From Pseudomonas japonica (lineage in GTDB: Bacteria > Pseudomonadota > Gammaproteobacteria > Pseudomonadales > Pseudomonadaceae), in NCBI RefSeq assembly GCF_013522925.1, contig NZ_JAAMQU010000002.1:310001-374000 (forward strand): a DNA stretch of 64,000 nt. The letters are read 5' to 3'. The notes beneath the pieces were generated by a model. The model had not been told where the DNA came from. It saw nothing but the letters and a program-made list of their open reading frames with translations, and did no database searches. Made by a program: the position numbers and the translations under genes. Shown here piece by piece: positions 38,323 to 47,433 of the stretch (position 1 is its first letter; each line of letters starts with the position of its first letter).

Positions 38323-39057
38323 ATGAATGTATTCGCGCGGCTGTGGCTGAACGCCAGGCTCAAACGCGGGCTAGCCCGCAACCAATGCCGGCTCGACAGC
38401 GGCATTCGCGGCCTCAGGAACGAGGGGGAGCTCACGCTTGAAGAAGGCGTGAAGCTGCACGACATAAAGATCTTCTCCCGGCAACTGCAGATAGGCGCCT
38501 ACACCGACATCGTCAGTGGAAGCGAACTGCACCATGTAAGCCATATTGGCCGGTATTGCTCTGTAGCGGCCGGGGTGGTCATTGGCCAGGACCGGCGGTC
38601 ACATCCTTTGAACTGGCTATCCACCAGCCATGCAGTATTGAAGGCAAGGCTGGACCAGGCGCCGGACGCGCAAAGCGTTACAGACCCAGGGCCGGACTTC
38701 CCTACCATCATTGGCCACGACGTATGGATTGGCCGAGACGTGATTATCATGAAAGGGGTGACCATCGGCACGGGTGCGGTGGTAGGTGCGCAATCTTTGG
38801 TAAACAAAGATGTGCCTCCCTACGCCATTGTGGCCGGGTCTCCGGCACGGGTGGTGCGTTACCGTTTTGACGAGCCGACACGACAGGCCCTCATGGCGAC
38901 CTGCTGGTGGGATTACCAGTTGGAGGCGCTAGGCGGCCTCGCCATCGAAAACCCCAGCCTGCTGGTAGCTCAGTTGGGCACTAATAGCGCGCTGCCACGC
39001 CTGCAAACCACCACGCTTAGGATAAGCCACACTCCGCTTCGCATCACTATGAACTAA
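38323..39057 (+). CDS. Left-handed beta-helix (hexapeptide) O-acetyltransferase
   Basis: A 244-residue CatB/LbH-type acyltransferase. Hexapeptide repeats form the core (IGRYCSVAAGVVIGQDR, IIGHDVWIGRDVIIMKGVTIGTGAVVGAQSLV), followed by the usual VPPYAIVAGSPARVVRYRF. The His of HPLNWLST is a catalytic candidate. Acetyl-CoA would be the donor; the acceptor is probably a sugar of LPS, judging by neighbours. The C-terminal 40 residues are extra. It starts 73 bases after the kinase gene and may be co-transcribed with it. Confidence 0.85.
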   Translation: MNVFARLWLNARLKRGLARNQCRLDSGIRGLRNEGELTLEEGVKLHDIKIFSRQLQIGAYTDIVSGSELHHVSHIGRYCSVAAGVVIGQDRRSHPLNWLSTSHAVLKARLDQAPDAQSVTDPGPDFPTIIGHDVWIGRDVIIMKGVTIGTGAVVGAQSLVNKDVPPYAIVAGSPARVVRYRFDEPTRQALMATCWWDYQLEALGGLAIENPSLLVAQLGTNSALPRLQTTTLRISHTPLRITMN

Positions 39058-39313
39058 GCCAGGCGGGCATAAGCGCCCTGGCATGTCGAATGAGGTGCCA
39101 AGGCGCAAGGTGTGCTCTGTAAGGCTCGATTCAGAATCGTCCCTTCGCCGTTCGCTTCATTCATATCCTTGTTTTTGGTATTGTTTCCCAGCTACGCAGC
39201 CTTGCGATAAACGGGAGCAATACGTTTCGCGCCTGCGAGGCTGCTGCCTTGCGAGGCATTTATGGAAAGCCGGCCCGGTGAGGGCAGAGGCATAGCAAAA
39301 GGAACCTGTAACC

Positions 39314-40201
39314 ATGGCAAGCCCGCGCAAAGGCATTATTCTGGCCGGAGGCTCCGGCACACGCTTGCACCCGCTAACCCTGGGTACGTCCAAGCAGATG
39401 CTGCCCGTGTACGACAAGCCGATGATCTACTACCCGCTGTCCGTGTTGATGCTGGCAGGCATGCGGGAAGTTCTGATCATCTCCACGCCGGACGACCTGC
39501 CTTCCTTCCGCAAGCTGTTGGGCGATGGCAGCCAGTTCGGGCTGAAGCTCGAATACGCCGTGCAGCCCAGCCCGGACGGGTTGGCTCAGGCGTTCCTTAT
39601 CGGCGAAGAATTCCTCGCGGGCGCGCCCAGCTGCCTGATCCTGGGCGACAACATCTTTTACGGGCAGCATTTCTCCGACAACCTCCACGCTGCGACCCAC
39701 CAGCAGCAAGGCGCGACCGTGTTCGGCTACCACGTGGCAGACCCGGAGCGGTTCGGCGTGGTGGAATTCGACGCACAGGGCCGCGCGCTCAGCATCGAGG
39801 AAAAACCCGCCCAGCCCAAGTCCAACTACGCGGTGACCGGGTTGTACTTCTACGACAGCCAAGTGGTAGAAATTGCCAAGGCCATCAAGCCCTCGGCGCG
39901 TGGCGAGCTGGAGATCACCGACCTCAACCGCGTATACCTGGAACAAGGCTCGCTGAACGTAGAACTGCTGGGCCGTGGCTTCGCCTGGCTGGACACCGGC
40001 ACCCATGAATCGCTGCTTGAAGCCAGCCACTTCGTGCATACCATCGAGCACCGGCAGGGGCTAAAGGTGGCGTGCCTGGAAGAGATCGCGTTCCATGCAG
40101 GCTGGATTTCCAAGGAGTCCTTGGTAGAGCAGGGGCAGCGCCTAGCAAAGACGGGGTATGGGCAGTACCTATTGAAAATCGCCAATGAAACCCAGCTGTA
40201 A
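39314..40201 (+). CDS. rmlA: Glucose-1-phosphate thymidylyltransferase
   Basis: RmlA makes dTDP-glucose, the first step towards dTDP-L-rhamnose and related 6-deoxy sugars. The 295 residues match the family, with nucleotide-binding [42 protein letters not shown] and the YFYDSQVVE segment. The ATG at 39314 is preceded by AAAAGGAACC. A 256-base gap before it holds no gene and presumably its promoter. rmlB, rmlC and rmlD are not in this window, so completion of rhamnose must rely on genes elsewhere. A glycosyltransferase follows after 6 bases. Confidence 0.96.
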   Translation: MASPRKGIILAGGSGTRLHPLTLGTSKQMLPVYDKPMIYYPLSVLMLAGMREVLIISTPDDLPSFRKLLGDGSQFGLKLEYAVQPSPDGLAQAFLIGEEFLAGAPSCLILGDNIFYGQHFSDNLHAATHQQQGATVFGYHVADPERFGVVEFDAQGRALSIEEKPAQPKSNYAVTGLYFYDSQVVEIAKAIKPSARGELEITDLNRVYLEQGSLNVELLGRGFAWLDTGTHESLLEASHFVHTIEHRQGLKVACLEEIAFHAGWISKESLVEQGQRLAKTGYGQYLLKIANETQL

Positions 40202-40207
40202 CCCAGT

Positions 40208-41122
40208 ATGGTAAGCACTCCGCGGGTGGCAGTCCTGATGGCTGCCTTCAACGGCAGCCAGTGGATAGGCGAACAGATCGATACCATCCTGTCGCAATCG
40301 GGCGTCTCCGTTGAGCTCTTTATCAGTGTGGACCTGTGCGAGGACGACACCTTCCAGAAGTGTCGCCAGCGGGCAGGAGCGAGCCCTCGCATCCATCTGC
40401 TGCCGTATGGCGGCCGCTTCGGCAATGCGGCAGCGAACTTCTTTCGCCTGCTCGCCGAGGTGCCCTTCGAAGGCTTCGACCTGGTGGCGCTGAGTGACCA
40501 GGACGACCATTGGCTGCCTGGAAAGCTGCAACGCGCCGCTGATCAGCTAGGTGCGCAGCAGTGCGAAGCCTATTCCTCCAACGTGACCGCCTTCTGGCCG
40601 GACGGCCGGACCCGCCTGTTGCACAAGGCGCAATCGCAGGTCGCGTATGATCACTTTTTCGAAGCTGCGGGACCGGGCTGTACTTATGTGTTTACCAAAG
40701 CGCTGGCTGAATTCATCAAGGTGCGCCTCACCGCTGAGGCTAGCGCCTTGAGCGGTATCACCCTCCACGACTGGTACCTGTATGCGCTAGTGCGCGCCAG
40801 CGGCCGGGCTTGGTTTATCGACGCGGAGCCCGGCCTGCGCTACCGCCAGCATGCCGCCAACGCGGTGGGCGCCAACGTGGGGGCACGCTCGCTGCTCACT
40901 AGGTACCGCCGTATCCAGACAGGCTGGTGGTTCGGGCAGATCCGTTTGATCGCCGGCCTGGTCGGCTGCCCCCCATTGCTACAACGTCAACTTGACGGCG
41001 GGCGCCGCGGGCTGGTGTGGCTCGCCATGCACGCCCGGCAATGCCGCCGCCGGCCGCGTGACCGCCTGTACTTCGCCGCGTTGTGCCTGGCGCGCCTGTT
41101 CAGCCGGAGTACGCCCCGGTGA
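40208..41122 (+). CDS. Glycosyltransferase family 2, rhamnosyltransferase-like
   Basis: A 304-residue GT2 (GT-A fold) enzyme. The N-terminus VAVLMAAFNGSQWIGEQIDTIL binds the nucleotide, and ALSDQDDHWLPGKL carries the DQDD-x-W motif common in rhamnosyltransferase-like enzymes of O-antigen and outer core. HDWYLYALVRASG is a typical acceptor-side catalytic segment. Its position right after rmlA supports a dTDP-rhamnose donor; this is inference. The C-terminus is rich in Arg. Its stop overlaps the GTG start of the epimerase gene (GTGA), so the two are translationally coupled. Confidence 0.85.
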   Translation: MVSTPRVAVLMAAFNGSQWIGEQIDTILSQSGVSVELFISVDLCEDDTFQKCRQRAGASPRIHLLPYGGRFGNAAANFFRLLAEVPFEGFDLVALSDQDDHWLPGKLQRAADQLGAQQCEAYSSNVTAFWPDGRTRLLHKAQSQVAYDHFFEAAGPGCTYVFTKALAEFIKVRLTAEASALSGITLHDWYLYALVRASGRAWFIDAEPGLRYRQHAANAVGANVGARSLLTRYRRIQTGWWFGQIRLIAGLVGCPPLLQRQLDGGRRGLVWLAMHARQCRRRPRDRLYFAALCLARLFSRSTPR

Positions 41123-42066
41123 ACCGTTCGATATTGGTCACAGGCGCAACGGGCTTTGTGGGCACAGCGGTAGCAGCGCGCCTTGCCCGGGAACCGGGTA
41201 CCGACGTGGTGGCCGCAGTGCGTGCGCCGGAACGCTGGGCCGGGCCGGGGAGGGCGGTGGTCTACGACCTGGTAGCCCAGGCATTGCCGGACCTCACCGG
41301 CATCGACGCGGTGATCCACTGCGCCGCGCGGGTGCATGTGATGACCGATACCGCGCAAGACCCACTCGAAGCTTATCGGGCAGCCAATGCCGAGGCGACC
41401 GCACGTTTGGCGGCGCATGCGGCGGCGTGCGGTGTGCGGCGCTTTGTGTTTATCAGCACCATCAAGGTGAACGGGGAAACTACCCAAGGGCGCGGGCCTT
41501 TTACAGCGCAGGATACGCCAGCGCCGCAAGATCCCTACGCGCAGTCCAAGCTTGAGGCCGAGCAGGCGCTGATGTCGCTGTCCACTCAGAGCGGCATGGG
41601 GGTCGTGATCATCCGCCCACCGCTGGTGTATGGTCCGGGTGTGAAGGCCAATTTCAGAGCATTGATGAAAGCCCTCGACCGTGGCTGGCCATTGCCTTTC
41701 GGCGCGCTGGCTAATCGGCGAAGCATGATTGCAGTGGACAACCTCGCTGACTTGGCAGTGCACAGCACAGGGGCCACTAAGCAGGGCGTATTCCTTGCCC
41801 GGGACAGCGAACAACCGACCACCAGCGAACTGATGAAGGCTCTGGCCAGCGCACTGGGCCGGGAGCCGAAACTTGTTCCCGTCCCGGCCAGTTGGTTGCG
41901 CATTGCCGGCACCCTAATCCGAAAGCAAGCCATAGTCGGCCGGCTGACCGACCCATTGGAAGTGGATCTGCAGCACACCTGTGCGCAATTGGAATGGCGA
42001 CCACCCGTGCCTATGGCAGAAGTGCTGCACCAGACCGCCCATGCCTATCACAAGGAGCCAAAGTGA
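41119..42066 (+). CDS. NAD-dependent sugar epimerase/dehydratase (WbpV-like)
   Basis: A 315-residue extended SDR. It has the Rossmann motif SILVTGATGFVGTAVA, CAARVHV, and catalytic ISTIKVNGE with YAQSKLEAE (Tyr-x3-Lys). In pseudomonad O-antigen loci such a gene sits immediately before wbpL and works on UDP-N-acetyl sugars made via WbpM. The same order (epimerase-wbpL, then wbpM) is seen here, although a cassette now separates wbpL from wbpM. The GTG start at 41119 overlaps the upstream stop (GTGA), and its stop overlaps the wbpL start. Confidence 0.88.
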   Translation: MNRSILVTGATGFVGTAVAARLAREPGTDVVAAVRAPERWAGPGRAVVYDLVAQALPDLTGIDAVIHCAARVHVMTDTAQDPLEAYRAANAEATARLAAHAAACGVRRFVFISTIKVNGETTQGRGPFTAQDTPAPQDPYAQSKLEAEQALMSLSTQSGMGVVIIRPPLVYGPGVKANFRALMKALDRGWPLPFGALANRRSMIAVDNLADLAVHSTGATKQGVFLARDSEQPTTSELMKALASALGREPKLVPVPASWLRIAGTLIRKQAIVGRLTDPLEVDLQHTCAQLEWRPPVPMAEVLHQTAHAYHKEPK

Positions 42067-43073
42067 GCGCCGTTCTTTACTTGGTCGTATTTGCGCTCTC
42101 AGCGGTGCTTACCGGATGCGTATGTGGTTATGCCCTGCGCAAGCAACTGATGGACGTGCCTAACGCCCGAAGCTCCCATTCCGTGCCTACACCACGGGGT
42201 GGCGGGGTAGGTATTGTGGCCGCGTTCTTGGCCGGCTTGCTTGGAGCCGTCGCGCTGGGGGTGATCTCGCTGGCCGATGCTTGTGCGCTAGGTATCCCAG
42301 GCTTGGGCGTAGCCGCCATCGGCTTTGCCGACGACCACGGGCACATCGCTGCCCGCTGGCGCTTGCTTGGCCATTTCATCGCAGCCGGAACAGGGCTTGC
42401 ACTGCTGGCCACCTGGCCCGTGATACCTCTGTACGGCGACGTCCACCTCACTGGCGGCTTGCTGGCAGTGCCGCTGGTGATAGGCTTGGTGTGGCTGCTC
42501 AACCTCTATAACTTCATGGACGGTATCGACGGCATCGCTGGAGTGCAGGCCGTAACGGTATGCTTGGGCCTGGGGTGGTTGAGCTATAGCTACGGCACAC
42601 CGCATGACACAGTTTTGGCGCTACTGTTAGCTGCAGCATCGGCGGGCTTCCTGTGCTGGAACCTACCTCCGGCGAAGATTTTCATGGGTGATGCGGGCAG
42701 TGGTTTTCTTGGCCTGGTGATCGGCCTGCTGTGGCTTAAGATCGCCAGCCATTCGTCCCAAGCGTTCTGGGCAGGGCTGGTGTTGATGGGAGTGTTTGTT
42801 GTCGATGCTACCTGGACGCTGGTGATGAGGCTGATGCGCAGGGAGCGTGTGTATGAGGCCCATTGCAACCACGGCTATCAGCATGCGGCGAGGCGGTTCA
42901 GAAGCCATGGTAAGGTAACGGCGGCGGTGGCAGTGGTAAATCTTGGGTGGCTGTTGCCGATTGCTTGGGGAATTGCTAATGAGGTCGTGGAACCGATCAT
43001 TGGGGTAAGTGTGGCAATGCTACCACTTTTCTTATTACGTCACTGGTTACGAGACGACAAGATCCGAAACTGA
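42063..43073 (+). CDS. wbpL: Undecaprenyl-phosphate sugar-1-phosphate transferase WbpL
   Basis: WbpL starts O-antigen chains by moving an N-acetyl sugar phosphate (GlcNAc- or FucNAc-type) to undecaprenyl phosphate at the inner membrane. The 336 residues have about ten membrane helices and the family motifs AIGFADDHGHI, LYNFMDGIDGIAG and KIFMGDAGSGFLG; the C-terminal HCNHGYQHAARR matches the MraY/WecA-type HxxH loop. The start is GTG at 42063, overlapping the preceding stop; a much longer upstream frame only overlaps the epimerase gene. It is the last gene before an abrupt drop in GC content. Confidence 0.93.
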   Translation: MSAVLYLVVFALSAVLTGCVCGYALRKQLMDVPNARSSHSVPTPRGGGVGIVAAFLAGLLGAVALGVISLADACALGIPGLGVAAIGFADDHGHIAARWRLLGHFIAAGTGLALLATWPVIPLYGDVHLTGGLLAVPLVIGLVWLLNLYNFMDGIDGIAGVQAVTVCLGLGWLSYSYGTPHDTVLALLLAAASAGFLCWNLPPAKIFMGDAGSGFLGLVIGLLWLKIASHSSQAFWAGLVLMGVFVVDATWTLVMRLMRRERVYEAHCNHGYQHAARRFRSHGKVTAAVAVVNLGWLLPIAWGIANEVVEPIIGVSVAMLPLFLLRHWLRDDKIRN

Positions 43074-43096
43074 ACACGCAACCCCCTGCCGTCATT

Positions 43097-43131
43097 TGTT
43101 CTGCAGATCGCGATCTAGAAAAAGAAGAACA
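43097..43131. repeat. Nested palindrome at the cassette left edge
   Basis: TGTTCT (43097-43102) and AGAACA (43126-43131) flank AGATCGCGATCT (43105-43116), itself a perfect 12-base palindrome. It lies in the 93-base gap between wbpL and wzm and could be an operator or a remnant of a recombination point. Confidence 0.5.
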
Positions 43132-43166
43132 GTAAGTTAAACTTTTTACAAAATTAGGGGCGGAAG

Positions 43167-43979
43167 ATGTCAAGCTCGGCAACACAGGTCATAGGTATAT
43201 TAATATCAAACTTCAGCTTGATCAAAAGAATGGTGGTGCGGGAGATTCTTGGCAGATATAAGGGGTCTGTCTTTGGCATTACCTGGTCCCTCTTTAATCC
43301 GCTTTTGATGCTCGTGGTTTATACCTTTGTTTTCTCAAGTGTATTCAAAGCTAAATGGCCTGCACTGGAAAACGGCGGAACGGTAAACTTCGCTTTGCTC
43401 GTTTTTAGCGGCATGGTAATTCATTCCTTCATTGCTGAATGTCTAAATAAGTCCCCGACCCTGTTTCTCGAGAATTCAAACTATGTGACAAAAGTCGTAT
43501 TCCCCCTAGAAGCTCTTAACATTGTCATTGTAGGTTCGGCACTATTTCATTTGCTCATCAGCCTCGCAATACTAGTCATTGGTATAGCCGTCATCCAAGA
43601 AAGCATATCAAGTACGCTCTGGCAGGGAATTTTCTTGCTGCCGCCGCTATGCATGGGCGTCACAGCGATAAGCTGGATGCTGTCTTCACTGGGTGTTTAT
43701 ATTAGAGATCTAGGCCAGGTAATAACACTCTCCGTCTCAATGCTGCTGTTTGTTTCGCCGGTATTCTTTCCTCTATCATCTATTCCTGAGCAATATCAAA
43801 TTTACATTCAATTGAATCCGATGACATGGTTTATAGAGAATCTACGCAACGTGACTATATACGGCTACTCAATTGATCCACTTGAGTTGGCATATGCTTA
43901 TGCGGGATCCTATGCTGCAGCTTGGCTAGCCTACCAGTGGTTCAAGCTCACACGCCACGGTTTTTCGGATGTTCTGTAA
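43167..43979 (+). CDS. wzm: O-antigen ABC transporter permease Wzm
   Basis: A 270-residue integral membrane protein with about six helices and the ABC-2 permease pattern: VVREILGRYKGSVFGITWSLFNPLLMLVVYTFVFSSVF at the N-terminal side and PMTWFIENLRN near the C-terminal side. Wzm forms the channel through which undecaprenyl-linked O-antigen crosses the inner membrane. The wzt gene follows after 15 bases. Base composition is clearly more AT-rich than in wbpL, so this gene begins the transferred cassette. Confidence 0.92.
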   Translation: MSSSATQVIGILISNFSLIKRMVVREILGRYKGSVFGITWSLFNPLLMLVVYTFVFSSVFKAKWPALENGGTVNFALLVFSGMVIHSFIAECLNKSPTLFLENSNYVTKVVFPLEALNIVIVGSALFHLLISLAILVIGIAVIQESISSTLWQGIFLLPPLCMGVTAISWMLSSLGVYIRDLGQVITLSVSMLLFVSPVFFPLSSIPEQYQIYIQLNPMTWFIENLRNVTIYGYSIDPLELAYAYAGSYAAAWLAYQWFKLTRHGFSDVL

Positions 43980-43994
43980 TAAGGTAGAGCTCTT

Positions 43995-45344
43995 TTGAAC
44001 GTTATAACAGTAGAATCCGTTTCGAAAAGTTTTCTGTCCTATGATAAGCCTTTTCATCGATTGCTTCAGATGTTCATCAGGCGCAAAGCATTTTTCAAGC
44101 AGCATGAGATATTGCATGAAGTCAGCTTTGAGGTCAAATCAGGCGAAACGGTTGGAATTGTAGGCCGAAACGGGGCGGGTAAGTCTACGCTGCTACAAAT
44201 CATATGCGGAACGCTGGCTCCTTCTTCAGGGGTTGCGAAAGTAGACGGTCGCGTTGCAGCCTTGCTAGAACTAGGAGCGGGTTTCAACCCGGAATTCACG
44301 GGGTATGAAAATGTATTGCTGAGCGGACAAATATATGGGCTCACCGAAGAGCAGGTGCGGGCGAGAGCTGATGTCATAATTGAATTCGCAGAGCTTCAGG
44401 GTCACCAGAACCAGCCGGTGAAGCACTATTCCAGCGGTATGTTCATGCGCTTGGCATTTTCTGTTATTGCTCATGTTGACGCTGATATTCTAGTAATAGA
44501 CGAAGCACTGGCTGTTGGAGATGCCTACTTCGTACAAAAGTGCATGCGTTTTCTTTCAGATTTCAAAAAGAAAGGCGGATCGCTTCTGTTTGTCAGTCAC
44601 GATGCGACCTCAGTGGCGGCATTATGCGATAAAGTCGCCTGGCTTGATAGCGGGACTGTAAGAAGGTTTGGAGATCCAAAATCCGTGATGGAAGACTATC
44701 TTAAGGATTTCTATAGCAAATCTCAGGTTATATCTGGAGATATAGCACAAAAAGCAGAGCCGTCTTCTGGCCAGTCACAACCCGCTACCTACTATGACCA
44801 GCGAAGAGATTTTGTCAATTCTACCCGGCTGATCAACGAGCTTTCTGTGAGTTTCCCCTCACTGCACGACAGGGTATTTGGGACGGGGGGCGCACAAATT
44901 ATGGATGTTTGTATTCAGGATTTGAATTTTCGAAGATTGACCTGGGTGGTGGGAGGGGAATACGTTACGTTAAAAATAGCATTTAGTACCCTTTCGGCTA
45001 TCACGAATACGATTGTAGGGTTTTTAGTAAAAAACAAAAACGGACTACCTTTGTTTGGAGACAATACCTATATACGTTTCGTCGAGAAACCTAGGTTTGC
45101 ATCACCCGGCGAAGTTTGGGAAGCTGCATTCAGCTTCGTGATGCCTGTGCTGCCAGGTGGTAGTTACTCAGTGACGGTTGCGGTCAGCGATGGCTCGCAA
45201 GAATCGCACGAGGTACAGGCTTGGATAGACGAAGCGTTAATAATCAATAGTGCATCAAAAAATATCGCCACAGGATTAATGGGCATCCCAATGATCGAGA
45301 TGGCGCTGCAGAAAAAGGAAGGCAATAATGCGCCCGCGGAATAA
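43995..45344 (+). CDS. wzt: O-antigen ABC transporter ATPase Wzt with C-terminal carbohydrate-binding domain
   Basis: A 449-residue ATPase. The ABC domain (about 1-245) has Walker A GRNGAGKST, signature HYSSGMFMRLAFS and Walker B ILVIDEALAVGD. After a linker, residues about 280-440 form an extra beta-rich domain (YVTLKIAFSTLS, GYVTVAVSDG-type strands; here GGSYSVTVAVSDGS), as in Wzt proteins that recognise the modified non-reducing end of the finished chain. The start is a TTG at 43995 with AAGGTAGAG ahead. Its 3' end overlaps the acyltransferase gene by 17 bases. Confidence 0.92.
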   Translation: MNVITVESVSKSFLSYDKPFHRLLQMFIRRKAFFKQHEILHEVSFEVKSGETVGIVGRNGAGKSTLLQIICGTLAPSSGVAKVDGRVAALLELGAGFNPEFTGYENVLLSGQIYGLTEEQVRARADVIIEFAELQGHQNQPVKHYSSGMFMRLAFSVIAHVDADILVIDEALAVGDAYFVQKCMRFLSDFKKKGGSLLFVSHDATSVAALCDKVAWLDSGTVRRFGDPKSVMEDYLKDFYSKSQVISGDIAQKAEPSSGQSQPATYYDQRRDFVNSTRLINELSVSFPSLHDRVFGTGGAQIMDVCIQDLNFRRLTWVVGGEYVTLKIAFSTLSAITNTIVGFLVKNKNGLPLFGDNTYIRFVEKPRFASPGEVWEAAFSFVMPVLPGGSYSVTVAVSDGSQESHEVQAWIDEALIINSASKNIATGLMGIPMIEMALQKKEGNNAPAE

Positions 45345-46365
45345 TTTCGAATGCTTACGAATTTTGGCAGCGCTTGTCGTAATCTATGGGCACGCGTTTC
45401 CGCTGACGGCAACTAGTGCGCCTAGCTTATTTTTCGGTTCAATTCAAGCGGTTGCGGTAAAAATATTTTTCTCAATAAGTGGTTATCTTGTAACAAAAAG
45501 CTTGATGAAAGATGGTGATATTACGAACTATTTAAGCAAAAGGATTCGTAGAATATTTCCGGGGCTTATCGTAGTCGTGATTGTATGCGCGTTCGTAATT
45601 GGACCATTGGTCTCAACATTAGATTTTGCACAGTACTTTGGGTCTCCGACATTCAAGACCTATTTTAGAAACATATTTATGTATCCCGTTTACAATCTCC
45701 CTGGTGTATTTGAGTCTAACAGTTATCCAGTAGCAGTGAATGGATCTTTGTGGAGTCTCCCCGTAGAGTTTCTAATGTATCTAGTTTTAGTCCCTGTGTT
45801 CATGCTTACAACGATGGCAAACCGGATTTCTTTAATTCTAGTGGCTATAACTACATGCGCAGCCAGCTTGTACTTTACCCATTTGGTTCCAGGAAAGTGG
45901 AGATATGTTGTTTATGGCTCTGATCTGATAATGGCTTTAGACGTCATACCTTATTTCTTTATAGGCGGGTGCTTGGCAAGATTCATGATCCCGGGGGTAC
46001 TGGATATGGGATGGGCTCTTTTCTTGGTACTACTTATCTCGCTCATGCAGGTGATCAATCCTGTTCTTGCCGAGCTAGCACTATATGCAGTAGGTCCATA
46101 TGTAATAATCAGTTTTGCTGTATCGTCGACACCGTTTCTACGTGAAGCTGGTAAATATGGAGATCCGTCCTATGGGATCTACTTATACGGGTTTCCCGTC
46201 CAGCAATGCATAATTTACATGTGCGGTGGTCACATGTCTCCAGTGCTCAATGCAATTATTTCCATACCAATTTGCATAGGTCTGGGGTACTTGTCTTGGC
46301 ATTTTGTTGAGAAAAGATTTTTACCCGCTGTTAGCCATCCACTAATTAAAAGGGGCGTTGTATGA
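45328..46365 (+). CDS. Acyltransferase 3 family membrane O-acyltransferase
   Basis: A 345-residue membrane protein with about ten helices. The N-terminal motif RPRNNFECLRILAALVVIYGHAF holds the essential His of acyltransferase-3 proteins, and KRIRRIFPGLI the conserved basic motif. These enzymes usually O-acetylate surface sugars. Its place inside the export/assembly operon makes the O-antigen the likely acceptor. It overlaps wzt by 17 bases and the following epimerase by 4 (ATGA), so translation is coupled. AT-rich like its neighbours. Confidence 0.9.
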   Translation: MRPRNNFECLRILAALVVIYGHAFPLTATSAPSLFFGSIQAVAVKIFFSISGYLVTKSLMKDGDITNYLSKRIRRIFPGLIVVVIVCAFVIGPLVSTLDFAQYFGSPTFKTYFRNIFMYPVYNLPGVFESNSYPVAVNGSLWSLPVEFLMYLVLVPVFMLTTMANRISLILVAITTCAASLYFTHLVPGKWRYVVYGSDLIMALDVIPYFFIGGCLARFMIPGVLDMGWALFLVLLISLMQVINPVLAELALYAVGPYVIISFAVSSTPFLREAGKYGDPSYGIYLYGFPVQQCIIYMCGGHMSPVLNAIISIPICIGLGYLSWHFVEKRFLPAVSHPLIKRGVV

Positions 46366-47432
46366 AAGACCGCAATGAGATCTGCCTAGTCACTGGGGGG
46401 GGCGGATTTATCGGGTGCGCAATAGCGAAATCGTTGACCGAGCGCTTTGCTCAGGTAGTTGTCATGGATAATCTTCATCCTCAGGTACATTCCCAACGGG
46501 TAAGGCCTAAGGATTTACATAGCGACGTGAAATTTGTTTTGGGCGATGTCACATCCTCTAATAGCTGGGACGCAGTGCTTTCAGTGTATCAGCCAGACGT
46601 AATCTATCATTTGGCTGCAGAAACAGGTACGGGGCAGTCGCTTACGGAATCATATCGTCATTCAAACGTTAACGTGTCCGGAACTGCGTGCATGCTGGAT
46701 GCGCTTTCCAAGCACAGCATAACACCTAGAAAGATCATACTGACAAGTAGTCGGGCGGTGTATGGTGAAGGAGGGTGGCGTGATGCCGAAGGCGGTCTGA
46801 CGTACCCGGGAATGCGGACCAAAGCCATGCTGGATAATAACCAGTGGGACTTTCCGGGGCTATTGCCGACACCATTCTCTGCTGTCATTACATTGCCAAA
46901 ACCCACGAGCATCTATGGGATCACCAAGTTTGCCCAAGAAGAAATCTTGCGGTGTTGGTGCGATGCATACGGAGTGGAACTGATTATAACACGCCTTCAA
47001 AATGTCTATGGAGTAGGGCAGTCATTGACGAATCCTTATACAGGTATCGTGCCCTTCTTCACACAGTTGGCGAAGTCTGGCAGGTCTATCCCAGTATATG
47101 AGGATGGAAAAATAGTGAGGGACTTTGTATACATAACTGATGTTGCAAATGCGCTGATCGAGGTTTTAGATAGAAATTTGGGCAACCATATCGTAGATAT
47201 CGGTTCCGGTGTTCCAAATACAATAAATCGTCTTGCGAATCTAATTGCAAAACGGTATGGCGCTCCTGATCCGCACATTTGCGGACTTTATCGGGAGGGA
47301 GATGTTAGGTCAGCAAGTTGTGATCTTAATCCAACCTTGGAACTGATTTCATGGCGCCCGCAGGTGAGCTTCGAAGCTGGGATTGATGCTCTCTGCACCT
47401 GGATCGATCAGCTGGCAAAAGGAATCAAGTAA
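46362..47432 (+). CDS. NAD-dependent nucleotide-sugar epimerase, possibly dTDP-rhamnose 4-epimerase type
   Basis: A 356-residue extended SDR with GGGGFIGCAIAK, the catalytic region LTSSRAVYGEGGW and YGITKFAQEE (Tyr-x3-Lys). The long insert after the active-site Ser (GGLTYPGMRTKAML...WDFPGLLPTPFS) is typical of a subgroup that includes dTDP-L-rhamnose 4-epimerases, which give 6-deoxy-L-talose. The presence of rmlA in the locus would fit that, but the assignment is inference; a UDP-sugar 4-epimerase is the main alternative. It overlaps the acyltransferase by 4 bases. Confidence 0.82.
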   Translation: MKDRNEICLVTGGGGFIGCAIAKSLTERFAQVVVMDNLHPQVHSQRVRPKDLHSDVKFVLGDVTSSNSWDAVLSVYQPDVIYHLAAETGTGQSLTESYRHSNVNVSGTACMLDALSKHSITPRKIILTSSRAVYGEGGWRDAEGGLTYPGMRTKAMLDNNQWDFPGLLPTPFSAVITLPKPTSIYGITKFAQEEILRCWCDAYGVELIITRLQNVYGVGQSLTNPYTGIVPFFTQLAKSGRSIPVYEDGKIVRDFVYITDVANALIEVLDRNLGNHIVDIGSGVPNTINRLANLIAKRYGAPDPHICGLYREGDVRSASCDLNPTLELISWRPQVSFEAGIDALCTWIDQLAKGIK

Positions 47433-47433
47433 G

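Noticed and set aside
39058..39313. JUMPstart/ops-type anti-termination element upstream of rmlA
   Set aside because: The ops core GGCGGTAGC was not found here or ahead of wzm, so RfaH-type control is not supported.
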